Shown one piece after another: positions 7,217 to 16,638 of a DNA stretch of 64,000 nucleotides (the stretch's first letter is position 1; each line of letters starts with the position of its first letter). Under the pieces are notes generated by a model, which saw only the letters and a list, made by a program, of their open reading frames with translations, ran no database searches and was not told where the DNA came from. This stretch comes from Microbacterium mangrovi (GTDB lineage Bacteria; Actinomycetota; Actinomycetes; Actinomycetales; Microbacteriaceae), in contig NZ_JTDK01000001.1 of NCBI RefSeq assembly GCF_000802305.1, forward strand, positions 310,001 through 374,000, in the 5' to 3' direction. The translations under genes and the position numbers were made by a program.

Positions 7217-8121
7217 CGACGACATCCGTCGCGACGGTCCCCGGTCCCGCCGGCCGGGGACTCGTCGCCAAGCTCACCCCGTACCTCTTCGTCGTCGGGG
7301 CGGTGGGCCTGCTCGTCCTGCTGACCTACCTTCCGGCGGTGAACATGCTCTGGTACAGCGTCACCGACTGGGACGGCCTCAGTCCTGACAAGACGGTCGT
7401 GGGCGCCCAGAACTACGTTGACGTGTTCACCGATCCGACCATCTTCGGTGTCTTCCTCGTGAGCCTCTACTACTTCGTGGGGTCGTTCGTGCAGATGGCC
7501 ATCGCGCTGTACTTCGCGGCACTGCTCAGCTTCAGCACGCGGTTCTCTGCGCTGTTCCGTGGCATCCTCTTCTTCCCGTACCTCATCAACGGCGTCGCGA
7601 TCGGGTTCGTGTTCCTGTACCTGTTCCAGCCGGGCGGCACCCTCGACGCGGTGCTGGGCTGGTTCGGCGTGACTGATCCGCCGCAGTGGCTCGGGGATGC
7701 CTCCATCGCCAACGTGTCACTCGCGGCGACATCGGTCTGGCGGTACACCGGCCTGAACTTCGTGCTCTTCCTCGGCGCGATCCAGTCGATCCCGCACGAC
7801 ATCTACGAGGCCGCCGACCTCGACGGCGCGAACCGCTGGCAGCAGTTCTGGGCACTGATCTTCCCCGGCATCCGGCGCATCATCGGGCTGTCGTTCATCC
7901 TCGCGGTCGCCGGCGCGCTCTCGGTGTACGAGATCCCGCTGATCATGACGGGCGGCGCCAACGGCACCGCGACGTTCGTCATCCAGACCCTGCAGACGGC
8001 CTTCCAGTTCCGCTCCGTCGGGCTGGCCTCGGCGATGGCGGTGGTGCTGCTCGCGATCGTGCTGGTGATCACCTGGATCCAGCGCCGCGTGTTCCCCGAC
8101 GAGAAGGTGGAGCTGTCGTGA
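7213..8121 (+). CDS. Sugar ABC transporter permease (MalF type)
   Basis: A 302-residue inner-membrane protein with six predicted transmembrane segments. The cytoplasmic EAA loop (EAADLDGANRWQQFW) would dock with the ATPase. I chose ATG 7213 because it overlaps the stop of the binding-protein gene (ATGA), the same coupling used through the whole operon. It pairs with the next gene to form the channel of the mannoside importer. Confidence 0.92.
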   Translation: MTTTSVATVPGPAGRGLVAKLTPYLFVVGAVGLLVLLTYLPAVNMLWYSVTDWDGLSPDKTVVGAQNYVDVFTDPTIFGVFLVSLYYFVGSFVQMAIALYFAALLSFSTRFSALFRGILFFPYLINGVAIGFVFLYLFQPGGTLDAVLGWFGVTDPPQWLGDASIANVSLAATSVWRYTGLNFVLFLGAIQSIPHDIYEAADLDGANRWQQFWALIFPGIRRIIGLSFILAVAGALSVYEIPLIMTGGANGTATFVIQTLQTAFQFRSVGLASAMAVVLLAIVLVITWIQRRVFPDEKVELS

Positions 8122-8936
8122 GGCGCGCCGTGTGGGGCACCGTCAAGTACGGATCGCTCGTCCTCGCCTCGCTGGTGGTGCTGGTTCCGCTGTCGGTGGT
8201 TCTGTTCGCGAGCTTCAAGACGCCGCAGGAGTACGCCGGCACGGGCCCTCTGGCCCCGCCGTCGGACTGGTTCAACCTGCAGAACTTCGCGATCGCCTGG
8301 CAGCAGGGCGGGATGCTGGAGGGCTTCGTCAACACGACCATCGTGCTCGTCATCTCGCTCGCGATCACGATCGCGGTCGGCACGATGGCCGCCTACGCGA
8401 TCGACCGGTTCCGCTTCCGCGGACGCCGCCTGGTGACGGGGATGTTCCTGCTGGCGACGCTCATCCCGAGCGTGACGAGCCAGGTCGCCACGTTCCAGAT
8501 CATCAACGGCCTCGGGCTGTTCGACACCAAGGCCGCCCTCGTGCTGCTGTTCTCGGGCACCGACATCGTCTCGATCTACATCTTCATCCAGTTCATGCAG
8601 TCGATCCCGGTCGCCCTCGACGAGGCGGCGATGATCGACGGCGCGAACCGCTGGACGATCTACTGGCGCGTGATCCTGCCGCTGCTGCGTCCGGCGATCG
8701 CCACCGTGATCATCATCAAGGGCATCGCCATCTACAACGAGTACTACCTTCCCGCGCTGTACCTGCCCTCGCAGGGGCTGATCTCCACATCGCTCTATCG
8801 GTTCAAAGGACCGTTCGGAGCGCACTGGGAGATCATCACCGCAGGTACGATCGTCGTCATCATCCCGACGCTCATCGTGTTCCTGCTGCTGCAGCGCTGG
8901 ATCTATCGCGGCATGGCCGCCGGAGCTGTGAAATGA
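8118..8936 (+). CDS. Sugar ABC transporter permease (MalG type)
   Basis: A 272-residue membrane protein, the second half of the channel, with the EAA loop DEAAMIDGANRWTIYW. The GTG at 8118 overlaps the preceding stop codon (GTGA) and is followed by a short cytoplasmic N-terminus and the first membrane helix. The stop in turn overlaps the ATG of the mannosidase. Part of its 3' end (8827-8869) is copied out of place at 4483-4525. Confidence 0.92.
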   Translation: MRRAVWGTVKYGSLVLASLVVLVPLSVVLFASFKTPQEYAGTGPLAPPSDWFNLQNFAIAWQQGGMLEGFVNTTIVLVISLAITIAVGTMAAYAIDRFRFRGRRLVTGMFLLATLIPSVTSQVATFQIINGLGLFDTKAALVLLFSGTDIVSIYIFIQFMQSIPVALDEAAMIDGANRWTIYWRVILPLLRPAIATVIIIKGIAIYNEYYLPALYLPSQGLISTSLYRFKGPFGAHWEIITAGTIVVIIPTLIVFLLLQRWIYRGMAAGAVK

Positions 8937-11413
8937 CCACCACCACCGACACATCCGTCCTCCGTCGCGAACTGCACGACGGCTGGACCGTCCGCGCCGC
9001 GGGCGGTCCCGTTCCGGAGGCGTTCGCCGGTCGCCGGGTCGCGGCATCCGTCCCCGGCGTCGTGCACCTCGACCTGCTCGCGGCCGGACTCATCCCCGAC
9101 CCGTATCTGGACGACAACGAGTCGGCGCTCGCGTGGATCGGGCGCTGCGACTGGACGTACGAGACCGCCTTCTCGGTGACCGCGGAGGAGCTCGCCTCCC
9201 GCGCGGTGCACGAGCTCGTGTTCGACGGGCTCGACACGGTGGCCGCCGTGATCCTGAACGGGACCCTGCTCGCGGAGGTCGCCAACCAGCACCGCACCTA
9301 CCGGCTGGATGCCTCGGCGGTGCTCGTGGCCGGCGAGAACCGGCTGACTGTCGCGTTTGGCAGCCCGGTGGCGTATGCCGACCGGCAGAGCGTGGCGCTC
9401 GGGGCCCGCCCGCGGCCGTACGCCGAGCCGTTCAACGCGATCCGCAAGTCGGCGTGCAGCTTCGGCTGGGACTGGGGGATCGCGACCCGCACCAGCGGGA
9501 TCTGGCGCCCGGTGCGCCTGGAGTCCTGGTCGCTCGCCCGGCTCGCCGACGTGCGGGTCGTCGCGACCCCGGTGGCGGACGGCGGCCGGGTGGACGCGAC
9601 CGTGCGCATCGTGCGCGCGCCGGGTGTGCACGCCGCGGTGCGGCTCGGCGTCGAGGTCGAGGTCGAGGGCGCGTCGGCGTCCGTCCTGGTGCCCGCCGAT
9701 GCATCCGAGGCGACGGCATCCGTCGACCTCGCCGCCGTCGACCTGTGGTGGCCCGCCGGCCACGGAGCCCAGCCGCTGTCGGACGTCGCCGTGACACTCG
9801 TCGCGGGCGACGACGTGCAGGATGCCGCGACGCGCCGCGTCGGGTTCCGCACCGTCCGCTGGAACACGGAGCCCGACACCGACGGCACCCCGTTCCAGCT
9901 GGTCGTCAACGACCGCCCCGTCTTCGTGAAGGGGGTCAACTGGATCCCCGACGACGCGTTCTTCCCGCGGGTGGACCGCGACCGCTATGCCCGGCGCCTG
10001 GGACAGGCGAAGGCCGCGAACGTCAACCTGGTCCGGGTCTGGGGCGGGGGCATCTACGAGGACGATGCGTTCTACGACGTGTGCGACGAGCTGGGGCTGC
10101 TCACCTGGCAGGACTTCCTGTTCGCCTGTGCCGCGTACTCCGAGGACGAGCCCGTGCACAGCGAAGTGGAAGCGGAGGCCCGCGACAACATCGTCCGGCT
10201 TGGCCACCACGCGAGCCTCGCCTTGCTCAACGGCAACAACGAGAACCTGTGGGGCTACGAGGACTGGGGCTGGAAGCCGGTGCTCGACGGCCGGTCGTGG
10301 GGCGCCGGCTACTACCACGAGCTGCTTCCCGCGCTGGTGGCCGAACTCGCCCCGCACGTGACGTACACCCCCGGCAGCCCGTTCAGTCCCGGCGGGCAGC
10401 ATCCGAACGACGAGCGCCACGGGTCGATGCACCTGTGGGAGCAGTGGAACCGGCTGGACTGGCCCACCTACCGCGACCAGGTGCCCCGGTTCGTGGCCGA
10501 GTTCGGCTGGCAGGCCCCGCCCACCCGCACGACCCTGCGCCGGGCGATCGGCGACGACCCGCTCACGCCCGATTCGCCGGGCATGATCGTGCACCAGAAG
10601 GCGATCGACGGCAACGCGAAGCTCGCGGCCGGGCTGGTGGCGCACGTGCGCGTGCCGGACGAGCTGGATGCCTGGGTCTGGGCGACCCAGTGGAACCAGG
10701 CGACCGCGGTGCGCACCGCCCTGGAGTGGTTCCGCGCCCACGCACCGCGGACGGCGGGAGCGGTCGTCTGGCAGCTGAACGACTGCTGGCCGGTGACCTC
10801 GTGGGCGGCGATCGACGGCGACGGGCGCGAGAAGCCGCAGCTGTTCGCCATGGCGCAGGCGTTCGCCCCGCGCGCCCTGCTCGTCAATCCGCACGGCGAC
10901 GGGGTGGCCGTGACGGTGGTGAACGAGACCGACCGGCCCTGGGAGGGCGCGCTCGCAGTGACGCGTCGCGCGTTCGACGGGCGGGGGCTCGCCGCCGAAG
11001 AGCTGCCGGTGGCGGTGCCGCCGTGGTCGGCCGTGACCGTCGCGACCGAGCAGGCCGTCGCCGCACCGGAGCATGCCGGCTCCGAACTGCTCGTCGCGCA
11101 ACTCGACCGGGTGCGAGCGCACTGGTTCTTCGCCGAGCCGCGGGCCAGTGCGCTCGCCTCCGCCGAGCTCGCGGTCGAGGTCGCCCCCGAAGGCGACGGG
11201 TTCGCCGTCACCGTCACGGCCGCGGGCCTGGTGCGCGACCTCACCCTCACCGTCGACCAGCTGCATCCCGACGCCTCCGTCGACAGCGGGATGGTCACGC
11301 TGCTCCCGGGCGCGACGCACACGTTCCGGGTGCGCGGCATCGACCGGCTGGATGCCGCGGCCGTGCGCGCGCCCGGCATCCTGCGCACCCTCAACGAACT
11401 GGTGGTCCCATGA
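8933..11413 (+). CDS. Beta-mannosidase, glycoside hydrolase family 2
   Basis: An 826-residue cytoplasmic exo-glycosidase that removes beta-linked mannose from the non-reducing end of imported oligosaccharides. It has the GH2 layout: N-terminal jelly-roll sugar-binding domain, Ig-like domain, TIM barrel, C-terminal beta domains. The acid/base is Glu437 in NGNNENLWG and the nucleophile is Glu523 in FVAEFGWQA; SFGWDWG and NWIPDD motifs are typical of bacterial mannosidases. No signal peptide is present, consistent with import of intact substrate by the upstream transporter. It is translationally coupled on both sides (ATGA overlaps). A rearranged copy of its first 120 bases lies at about 4529-4644. 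Confidence 0.93.
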   Translation: MTTTTDTSVLRRELHDGWTVRAAGGPVPEAFAGRRVAASVPGVVHLDLLAAGLIPDPYLDDNESALAWIGRCDWTYETAFSVTAEELASRAVHELVFDGLDTVAAVILNGTLLAEVANQHRTYRLDASAVLVAGENRLTVAFGSPVAYADRQSVALGARPRPYAEPFNAIRKSACSFGWDWGIATRTSGIWRPVRLESWSLARLADVRVVATPVADGGRVDATVRIVRAPGVHAAVRLGVEVEVEGASASVLVPADASEATASVDLAAVDLWWPAGHGAQPLSDVAVTLVAGDDVQDAATRRVGFRTVRWNTEPDTDGTPFQLVVNDRPVFVKGVNWIPDDAFFPRVDRDRYARRLGQAKAANVNLVRVWGGGIYEDDAFYDVCDELGLLTWQDFLFACAAYSEDEPVHSEVEAEARDNIVRLGHHASLALLNGNNENLWGYEDWGWKPVLDGRSWGAGYYHELLPALVAELAPHVTYTPGSPFSPGGQHPNDERHGSMHLWEQWNRLDWPTYRDQVPRFVAEFGWQAPPTRTTLRRAIGDDPLTPDSPGMIVHQKAIDGNAKLAAGLVAHVRVPDELDAWVWATQWNQATAVRTALEWFRAHAPRTAGAVVWQLNDCWPVTSWAAIDGDGREKPQLFAMAQAFAPRALLVNPHGDGVAVTVVNETDRPWEGALAVTRRAFDGRGLAAEELPVAVPPWSAVTVATEQAVAAPEHAGSELLVAQLDRVRAHWFFAEPRASALASAELAVEVAPEGDGFAVTVTAAGLVRDLTLTVDQLHPDASVDSGMVTLLPGATHTFRVRGIDRLDAAAVRAPGILRTLNELVVP

Positions 11414-12381
11414 CGGGCACGACTCTGGCCATGGACGCCGGGCAGACCGGCACGAAAGTGCGCGTCGGCACGCCGGGGGAGACGCCTGTCGAGCAGGTGC
11501 TCGATGGCGTCCGCACCAACGACGAGCTGTTCCCGCAGCTCGCCCGCCTCGCCGAGGAGGCCGCGCGCCTCGCGCACGGGCCGATCACGGTCGTCGCCGC
11601 CGGGGTCTCCGGCCTCACCGACGACACGCGCGACGCCCCGGCGCTGCAACGGCTGCTGACCGGGATCGGCGACGCAGGCACCCCGCCGCGCACCCTGCTC
11701 GCGCACGACTCGGTCACGTCGTTCCTCGGCGCGCTCGGCGACGCGCACGGTGCCGTGATCGCAGCCGGCACCGGGGTCGTCACCCTCGGCGTCGGCGCCG
11801 CGCGCGTGGCCCGGGTCGACGGGTGGGGCAACATCATGGGGGATGCCGGCAGCGGGTACTGGATCGGCCGCGAAGCGCTCGACGCCGCCATGCGCGACCA
11901 CGACGGCCGCGGCCCGGCGACCGCCCTCACCGCACTGGTGCGCGAACGCTGGCCGGACCTCGAACGCGCCTACATCGACCTGCAGCAGGACCCCGACCAC
12001 GTGCGGATCGTGGCATCCTTCGCCGAGCCGGCCGCGGCCGTGGCCGTGCACGATCCCGTCGCCGCCGCGATCTGCCTGCGCGCCGCGGCGGAACTCTCCC
12101 ACTCGGTCGCGACCGCCCTGGCGCGGGTGGCCGATCCCGGCGAAGACCTCGAGGTCGCCTCCCTCGGCGGCATCTTCCGCTCACCGCTCGTGCGCCGCCG
12201 TTTCGAAGCGCTCGTGCACGAGGCCGTCGCGCACGTGCGCTTCGTCGCCGCACGAGGCACGGGATTGGACGGTGCCGCCGCGCTGCCGGGGCTTTCGGCA
12301 TCCCACCCGCTGCGCACACTGGTCTCGGACACGGCGCAGACACCGAACGGACAGAACGACCCTGTAAGAGTGGAGTCATGA
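11410..12381 (+). CDS. BadF/BadG/BcrA-type sugar kinase (GlcNAc kinase-like)
   Basis: A 323-residue ASKHA-fold ATPase. The first phosphate loop is MDAGQTGTK, the second region AAGTGVVTLG, followed by GWGNIMGDAGSGYWIG, the pattern of N-acetylglucosamine kinase-like proteins. In this operon it would phosphorylate a hexose freed by the mannosidase: either mannose, giving mannose-6-phosphate for the next enzyme, ManA, or GlcNAc if the substrate is Man-beta-1,4-GlcNAc. The family assignment is firm; the sugar is inference. It overlaps both neighbours by four bases. Confidence 0.82.
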   Translation: MTGTTLAMDAGQTGTKVRVGTPGETPVEQVLDGVRTNDELFPQLARLAEEAARLAHGPITVVAAGVSGLTDDTRDAPALQRLLTGIGDAGTPPRTLLAHDSVTSFLGALGDAHGAVIAAGTGVVTLGVGAARVARVDGWGNIMGDAGSGYWIGREALDAAMRDHDGRGPATALTALVRERWPDLERAYIDLQQDPDHVRIVASFAEPAAAVAVHDPVAAAICLRAAAELSHSVATALARVADPGEDLEVASLGGIFRSPLVRRRFEALVHEAVAHVRFVAARGTGLDGAAALPGLSASHPLRTLVSDTAQTPNGQNDPVRVES

Positions 12382-13514
12382 CCGCATTCCTGCCGTTGAC
12401 CAACACGCCCATCCCGAACGCGTGGGGGCGGATCGACGGCGTCGCGGACGCCCTCGGCTGGGAGCCCACCGGCGCACCCGAGGCGGAGCTGTGGCTGGGG
12501 GCGCACCCGCTGTCGCCCGCGCGGTTCGACGACGCCGCCCCGTGGGACGACCTTCGCGAGTGGGAACGCGAGTCCGAGACCCGCCTGCCGTACCTGCTGA
12601 AGGTGCTCTCGGCCGCGTCGCCGCTGTCGCTGCAGGCGCACCCGACGCCCCTGCAGGCGCAGGCCGGGTTCGCCCGCGAAGAGGCGGCCGGGATCGAACT
12701 GACCGCCCGCGAGCGCAACTACAAGGACCCGAACGCGAAGCCCGAGCTCATCGTCGCGACCGAAGACGGCTTCGAGGCCCTGTGCGGGTTCCGCGACCCG
12801 GCCGAGACGATCGCGGCGCTCGCCGCGTTCGCCGGCGTCCCCGGCATCGAGCAGTGGATCGCCCAGCTGGATGCCGGAGTCGAGCCCGCGTTCACGTGGC
12901 TGCTGTCCGGCGACCCCGCGGTCGGGGAGCTCGTGGCATCCGTCGTCGCGCGCGCCGGGGAGGTCGTCTCACCCTCCGCCGAGCTCGTCACGCGGCTCGC
13001 CGCCCTGTACCCGGGCGACCCCGGCATCCTCACCGCACTCATGCTCAACCACGTCATTCTCGCGGCCGGCGAATCGCTGTGGCTGCCGGCGGGCAACATC
13101 CACGCGTACCTGCGCGGCACCGGCATGGAGCTCATGGGCCCGAGCGACAACGTGCTGCGCGGCGGACTCACGCCCAAGCACGTCGACCGGGACGAGCTCA
13201 CAGCCGTGCTCGATTTCACGCCCGGCCCGCCGCCCCGGCTCGTGCCGGTGCCGGTGGCGCCCGGGGTCTCCGCGTATCGCCCCGCCTCGGTGCCGACCGG
13301 GGCCGGCGTCGACTTCGAGCTGCTGCTGATCACCGCCGACGCGAGCATCCCGCTGGCGACGCCGGCGATCGCCGTGGGTATCGACGGCGCGTTCACCCTC
13401 GAGACCGACTCCGAGACTGCCGACCTCGCCCGCGGCGGCATCCTCTTCCTGCCCGAGCCCGGCGTGCTGACCGTCAGCGGCTCCGGTCGCCTTTTCGTCG
13501 CGACGGGCCTGTAA
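12378..13514 (+). CDS. manA: Mannose-6-phosphate isomerase, class I
   Basis: A 378-residue cupin-type zinc enzyme that interconverts mannose-6-phosphate and fructose-6-phosphate. Zinc and substrate motifs are visible: SLQAHPTP, the hallmark NYKDPNAKPEL, and WLPAGNIHAYLRG. It is the last gene of the mannoside operon (ATGA overlap with the kinase) and connects it to glycolysis. A strong hairpin follows. A second manA serving mannose activation may exist elsewhere in the chromosome. Confidence 0.93.
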   Translation: MTAFLPLTNTPIPNAWGRIDGVADALGWEPTGAPEAELWLGAHPLSPARFDDAAPWDDLREWERESETRLPYLLKVLSAASPLSLQAHPTPLQAQAGFAREEAAGIELTARERNYKDPNAKPELIVATEDGFEALCGFRDPAETIAALAAFAGVPGIEQWIAQLDAGVEPAFTWLLSGDPAVGELVASVVARAGEVVSPSAELVTRLAALYPGDPGILTALMLNHVILAAGESLWLPAGNIHAYLRGTGMELMGPSDNVLRGGLTPKHVDRDELTAVLDFTPGPPPRLVPVPVAPGVSAYRPASVPTGAGVDFELLLITADASIPLATPAIAVGIDGAFTLETDSETADLARGGILFLPEPGVLTVSGSGRLFVATGL

Positions 13515-13528
13515 GCCGCGCGCAGACG

Positions 13529-13572
13529 AAAGCGGCCGTCGGAGCATGCGCGATGCTCCGGACGGCCGCTTC
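13529..13572. terminator. Bidirectional terminator between manA and the aminotransferase
   Basis: A long hairpin pairs AAGCGGCCGTC with GACGGCCGCTT, enclosing a second stem GGAGCAT/ATGCTCC. It lies between two convergent genes and has As on one side and a short T run on the other, so it can serve both. Confidence 0.8.
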
Positions 13573-13579
13573 GTGCCGC

Positions 13580-14980
13580 TTACAGCAGGTTGCCCGCCTC
13601 GGTGAGGACGCTGCGCAGGATCTGCTCGATCTCGGTGAACTCACTCGGGCCGATGGTCAGCGGCGGCGACAGCTGGATGACGGGGTCGCCACGGTCGTCG
13701 GCGCGGCAGTAGAGGCCGGCGTCGAACAGCGCCTTCGACAGGAAGCCGCGCAGCAGGCGCTCGGCCTCGTCGTCGTTGAACGTCTCGCGCGTCTTCTGGT
13801 CCTTGACCAGCTCGATGCCGAAGAAGTACCCCTCGCCGCGCACGTCGCCGACGATCGGGATGTCCTTCAGCTGCTCGAGCGTCGACCGGAAGATCGGCGA
13901 GTTCTCGCGCACGTGCTGGTTGAGGCCCTCTTCTTCGAAGATGTCGAGGTTCTCGAGCGCGACGGCCGCCGAGACGGGGTGGCCGCCGAACGTGTAGCCG
14001 TGCGCGAACGACGTCGTGCCGTGCTTGAACGGCTCGTAGACCTTGTCGCTGACGACGGTGCCGCCCAGGGGCGCGTAGCCGCTGGTGACCGCCTTCGCGA
14101 ACGTGATCATGTCGGGCTGGTAGCCGAACGTGTCGCACGCGAAGAAGTTGCCGATGCGGCCGAAGGCGCAGATGACCTCGTCGCTGACCAGCAGCACGTC
14201 GTACTTGTCGCAGATCTCGCGCACGCGCTGGAAGTATCCGGGCGGCGGCGGGAAGCATCCGCCGGAGTTCTGCACCGGTTCGAGGAAGACCGCGGCGACG
14301 GTCTCAGGGCCCTCGAACTGGATCATCTCCTCGATGCGGTCGGCCGCCCAGATCCCGAAGGTCTCCGGGTCGCTGGTGGGCGCGCCCATCTCGGCGGCGC
14401 GGTAGAAGTTGGTGTTCGGCACGCGGAATCCGCCCGGGGTGACCGGCTCGAACTGGCCCTTGATGCCCGGCAGACCCGTGATCGCGAGCGCACCCTGCGT
14501 GGTGCCGTGGTAGGCGATCGCGCGTGAGATCACCTTGGTCTTCATGGGCTGGCCCTGAAGCTTCCAGTAGTTCTTCGCGAGCTTGAACGCGGTCTCGACG
14601 GCTTCGCCGCCGCCCGTGGAGAAGAAGACGTGGTTGAGGTCGCCCGGTGCGTAGGACGCCAGGCGGTCGGCCAGTTCGATCGCCGCGGGATGCGCGTACG
14701 ACCAGAGCGGGAAGAAGGCGAGTTCGGATGCCTGCTTGGCGCCGGCTTCGGCGAGGCGGCGACGGCCGTGGCCGGCGTTGACGACGAAGAGCCCGGCGAG
14801 CCCGTCGATGTACTCCTTGCCCTGTGCGTCGTAGATGTGGTGTCCGTCACCCCGCACGATGATGGGCACGCCGTCCTCCATGGTGGACTGGCGCGAGAAG
14901 TGCATCCACAGGTGCTCTTTGGCCTTGGCCTGCAGTGCCTTCACGTCGTATGAGGTGGTCAGTTCGGTCGTCGTCGACAT
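13580..14980 (-). CDS. Class III PLP-dependent aminotransferase
   Basis: A 466-residue omega-type transaminase. The pyridoxal phosphate lysine is Lys296 in TFAKAVTSG; VSDEVICAFGR supplies the cofactor-ring Asp, and GGGEAVETAFKLA binds the phosphate. The N-terminus (HLWMHFSRQSTM) resembles actinobacterial beta-alanine/putrescine:pyruvate aminotransferases, but the amine donor cannot be fixed from sequence. AGGAGGAT precedes the ATG. No catabolic partner is next to it, so its pathway is open. Confidence 0.88.
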   Translation of the reverse strand: MSTTTELTTSYDVKALQAKAKEHLWMHFSRQSTMEDGVPIIVRGDGHHIYDAQGKEYIDGLAGLFVVNAGHGRRRLAEAGAKQASELAFFPLWSYAHPAAIELADRLASYAPGDLNHVFFSTGGGEAVETAFKLAKNYWKLQGQPMKTKVISRAIAYHGTTQGALAITGLPGIKGQFEPVTPGGFRVPNTNFYRAAEMGAPTSDPETFGIWAADRIEEMIQFEGPETVAAVFLEPVQNSGGCFPPPPGYFQRVREICDKYDVLLVSDEVICAFGRIGNFFACDTFGYQPDMITFAKAVTSGYAPLGGTVVSDKVYEPFKHGTTSFAHGYTFGGHPVSAAVALENLDIFEEEGLNQHVRENSPIFRSTLEQLKDIPIVGDVRGEGYFFGIELVKDQKTRETFNDDEAERLLRGFLSKALFDAGLYCRADDRGDPVIQLSPPLTIGPSEFTEIEQILRSVLTEAGNLL

Positions 14981-15150
14981 TGGTTATCGATCCTCCTGAT
15001 CCGAGGCTACCCCGCCCCCTTCGGATCGCGATATGGGCGGCGACGGACGCTTCGTGCGACAGGCGCGGGATGCCGGACACCTCGTCATCCTGGCCGTGCA
15101 CCCGGCATCCTCAAAGGTCATGCAGAGACCCGCGACGTAGGGTCGATGCC

Positions 15151-15861
15151 ATGGACGCCCCGACCCCCGTCGTCGACGAGGAACGCCTGGAAGTCACCCC
15201 CGAGTCTCTGCGCGCGATGCGCGACGAGTTCCAGCGGTTCCTGCTGGCTTACCAGTTCGGACTGCGGGAGGTCGAGACGAAGATCGGCATCCTCCGCGAC
15301 GAGTTCCTGCATCTGCACGACTACAACCCGATCGAGCACGTGTCCAGTCGCGTGAAGTCGCCGGACAGCCTCGTCGAGAAGGTGGCCCGCAAGGGCGTCG
15401 AGCCCGACTTCGCCTCGATCGCCGAGCACATCACCGACATCGCGGGACTGCGCGTCACGTGCAGCTTCATCGCCGACGCCTACCGCCTGTTCGACCTGCT
15501 CACCGCGCAGGACGACATCCGCGTGCGCACCGTCAAGGACTACATCGCCTCGCCGAAGTCCAACGGCTACAAGAGCCTGCACGCGATCATCGAAGTGCCG
15601 GTGTTCCTGTCGACGGGCCCGGTCACGGTGCCGGTGGAGGTGCAGTTCCGCACCATCGCCATGGACTTCTGGGCCAGCCTCGAGCACAAGATCTATTACA
15701 AATACGACCGTCAGGTGCCGGACGGGCTGCTCCTCGAACTGAAGGATGCCGCGGAGTCCGCGGCGCAGCTGGACGAGCGGATGCAGAGCCTCCACGGTGC
15801 TATCCATGGCAGTCCGGAGGACGCCGGGCAAATCCACGGTCCGCGCTCCATCGCCGTCTGA
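15151..15861 (+). CDS. Small alarmone synthetase (RelA/SpoT domain)
   Basis: A 236-residue single-domain (p)ppGpp synthetase. It transfers pyrophosphate from ATP to GDP or GTP to make the stringent-response alarmone. It has only the synthetase fold, without HD hydrolase or TGS domains: GLRVTCSF, SPKSNGYKSLH and VEVQFRTIAMDFW are the substrate-binding motifs, with helices at both ends as in RelQ-type enzymes. ATG 15151 is supported by TAGGGT ending seven bases upstream (leaderless pattern). The last 40 residues are variable. Confidence 0.9.
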   Translation: MDAPTPVVDEERLEVTPESLRAMRDEFQRFLLAYQFGLREVETKIGILRDEFLHLHDYNPIEHVSSRVKSPDSLVEKVARKGVEPDFASIAEHITDIAGLRVTCSFIADAYRLFDLLTAQDDIRVRTVKDYIASPKSNGYKSLHAIIEVPVFLSTGPVTVPVEVQFRTIAMDFWASLEHKIYYKYDRQVPDGLLLELKDAAESAAQLDERMQSLHGAIHGSPEDAGQIHGPRSIAV

Positions 15862-15885
15862 CGAGGGAGCGCTGACCGCGGACGC

Positions 15886-16638
15886 TCAGCGCGGGGTCGC
15901 GCCGCGGATGACGACGAAACCGGCGACGCCGAACACGGCCGCGAGCGCCAGGATGACGGTGAACAGACCCCCGACCCCGATGGCGGCCAGCCAGGCCCCG
16001 AAGGCGACCCACGACGAGGTCCAGGTGAGGATCGCCGCGGCGATCAGCAGGATCGCGACGACCGACCCGGCGAACACCAGCATCCCGGACATGCGCCACC
16101 GCATGAACACCGCGGTGGACCCGGCGCCGAGGAACAGCACGGCCAGCTGCAGGGCGAAGGTGGTGTAGAAGTCGAACGCCCAGCCGTTCTGGCCGTACCA
16201 GAGCGCGTCGAACATGCCCGCGCCGATGAACCAGCCGTGGGTGGCCTTCTCGATCTGCACCAGGGTGGCGATGGCGGCGGCCATCTCGGCGGAGACGAAC
16301 AGGAACATGGCGCTCATGCCGAGCCAGAAGTCGCGTCGTGTGGAGCCGAAGCCGAGAGCGAACGAGAACGTGTAGGCGACGGCCTGGACGCCCACGACGA
16401 CCAGATACCACTGCGGGGAGAGCACCGCCCAGCTGTACCGGAAGCCGGTCTGCGCCCCGCCCATCGGGACGCCCGAGGCGTGCAGCAGGAGGGCGATGAC
16501 CATGGTGACCGCCCAGGCGGCCCCCATGATGAGCCAGGGGATGCCGAAGAAGACGGCCGGCTTGACCGCGAGCAGGCGCACGATGCGCCACACCGGGCCC
16601 GGACGGCGGACGACGGGGGAGAGGGCTGCAGCGGTCAT
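15886..16638 (-). CDS. ABC transporter membrane protein
   Basis: A 250-residue integral membrane protein with six or so hydrophobic segments and no recognised catalytic motif. It follows the ATPase gene with a four-base overlap and belongs to the gntR-ATPase-permease operon, so it is most likely the channel partner. The substrate is unknown; in YtrA-type systems such transporters are linked to cell-envelope stress or antimicrobial peptides, which is family knowledge rather than evidence from this sequence. Confidence 0.75.
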   Translation of the reverse strand: MTAAALSPVVRRPGPVWRIVRLLAVKPAVFFGIPWLIMGAAWAVTMVIALLLHASGVPMGGAQTGFRYSWAVLSPQWYLVVVGVQAVAYTFSFALGFGSTRRDFWLGMSAMFLFVSAEMAAAIATLVQIEKATHGWFIGAGMFDALWYGQNGWAFDFYTTFALQLAVLFLGAGSTAVFMRWRMSGMLVFAGSVVAILLIAAAILTWTSSWVAFGAWLAAIGVGGLFTVILALAAVFGVAGFVVIRGATPR

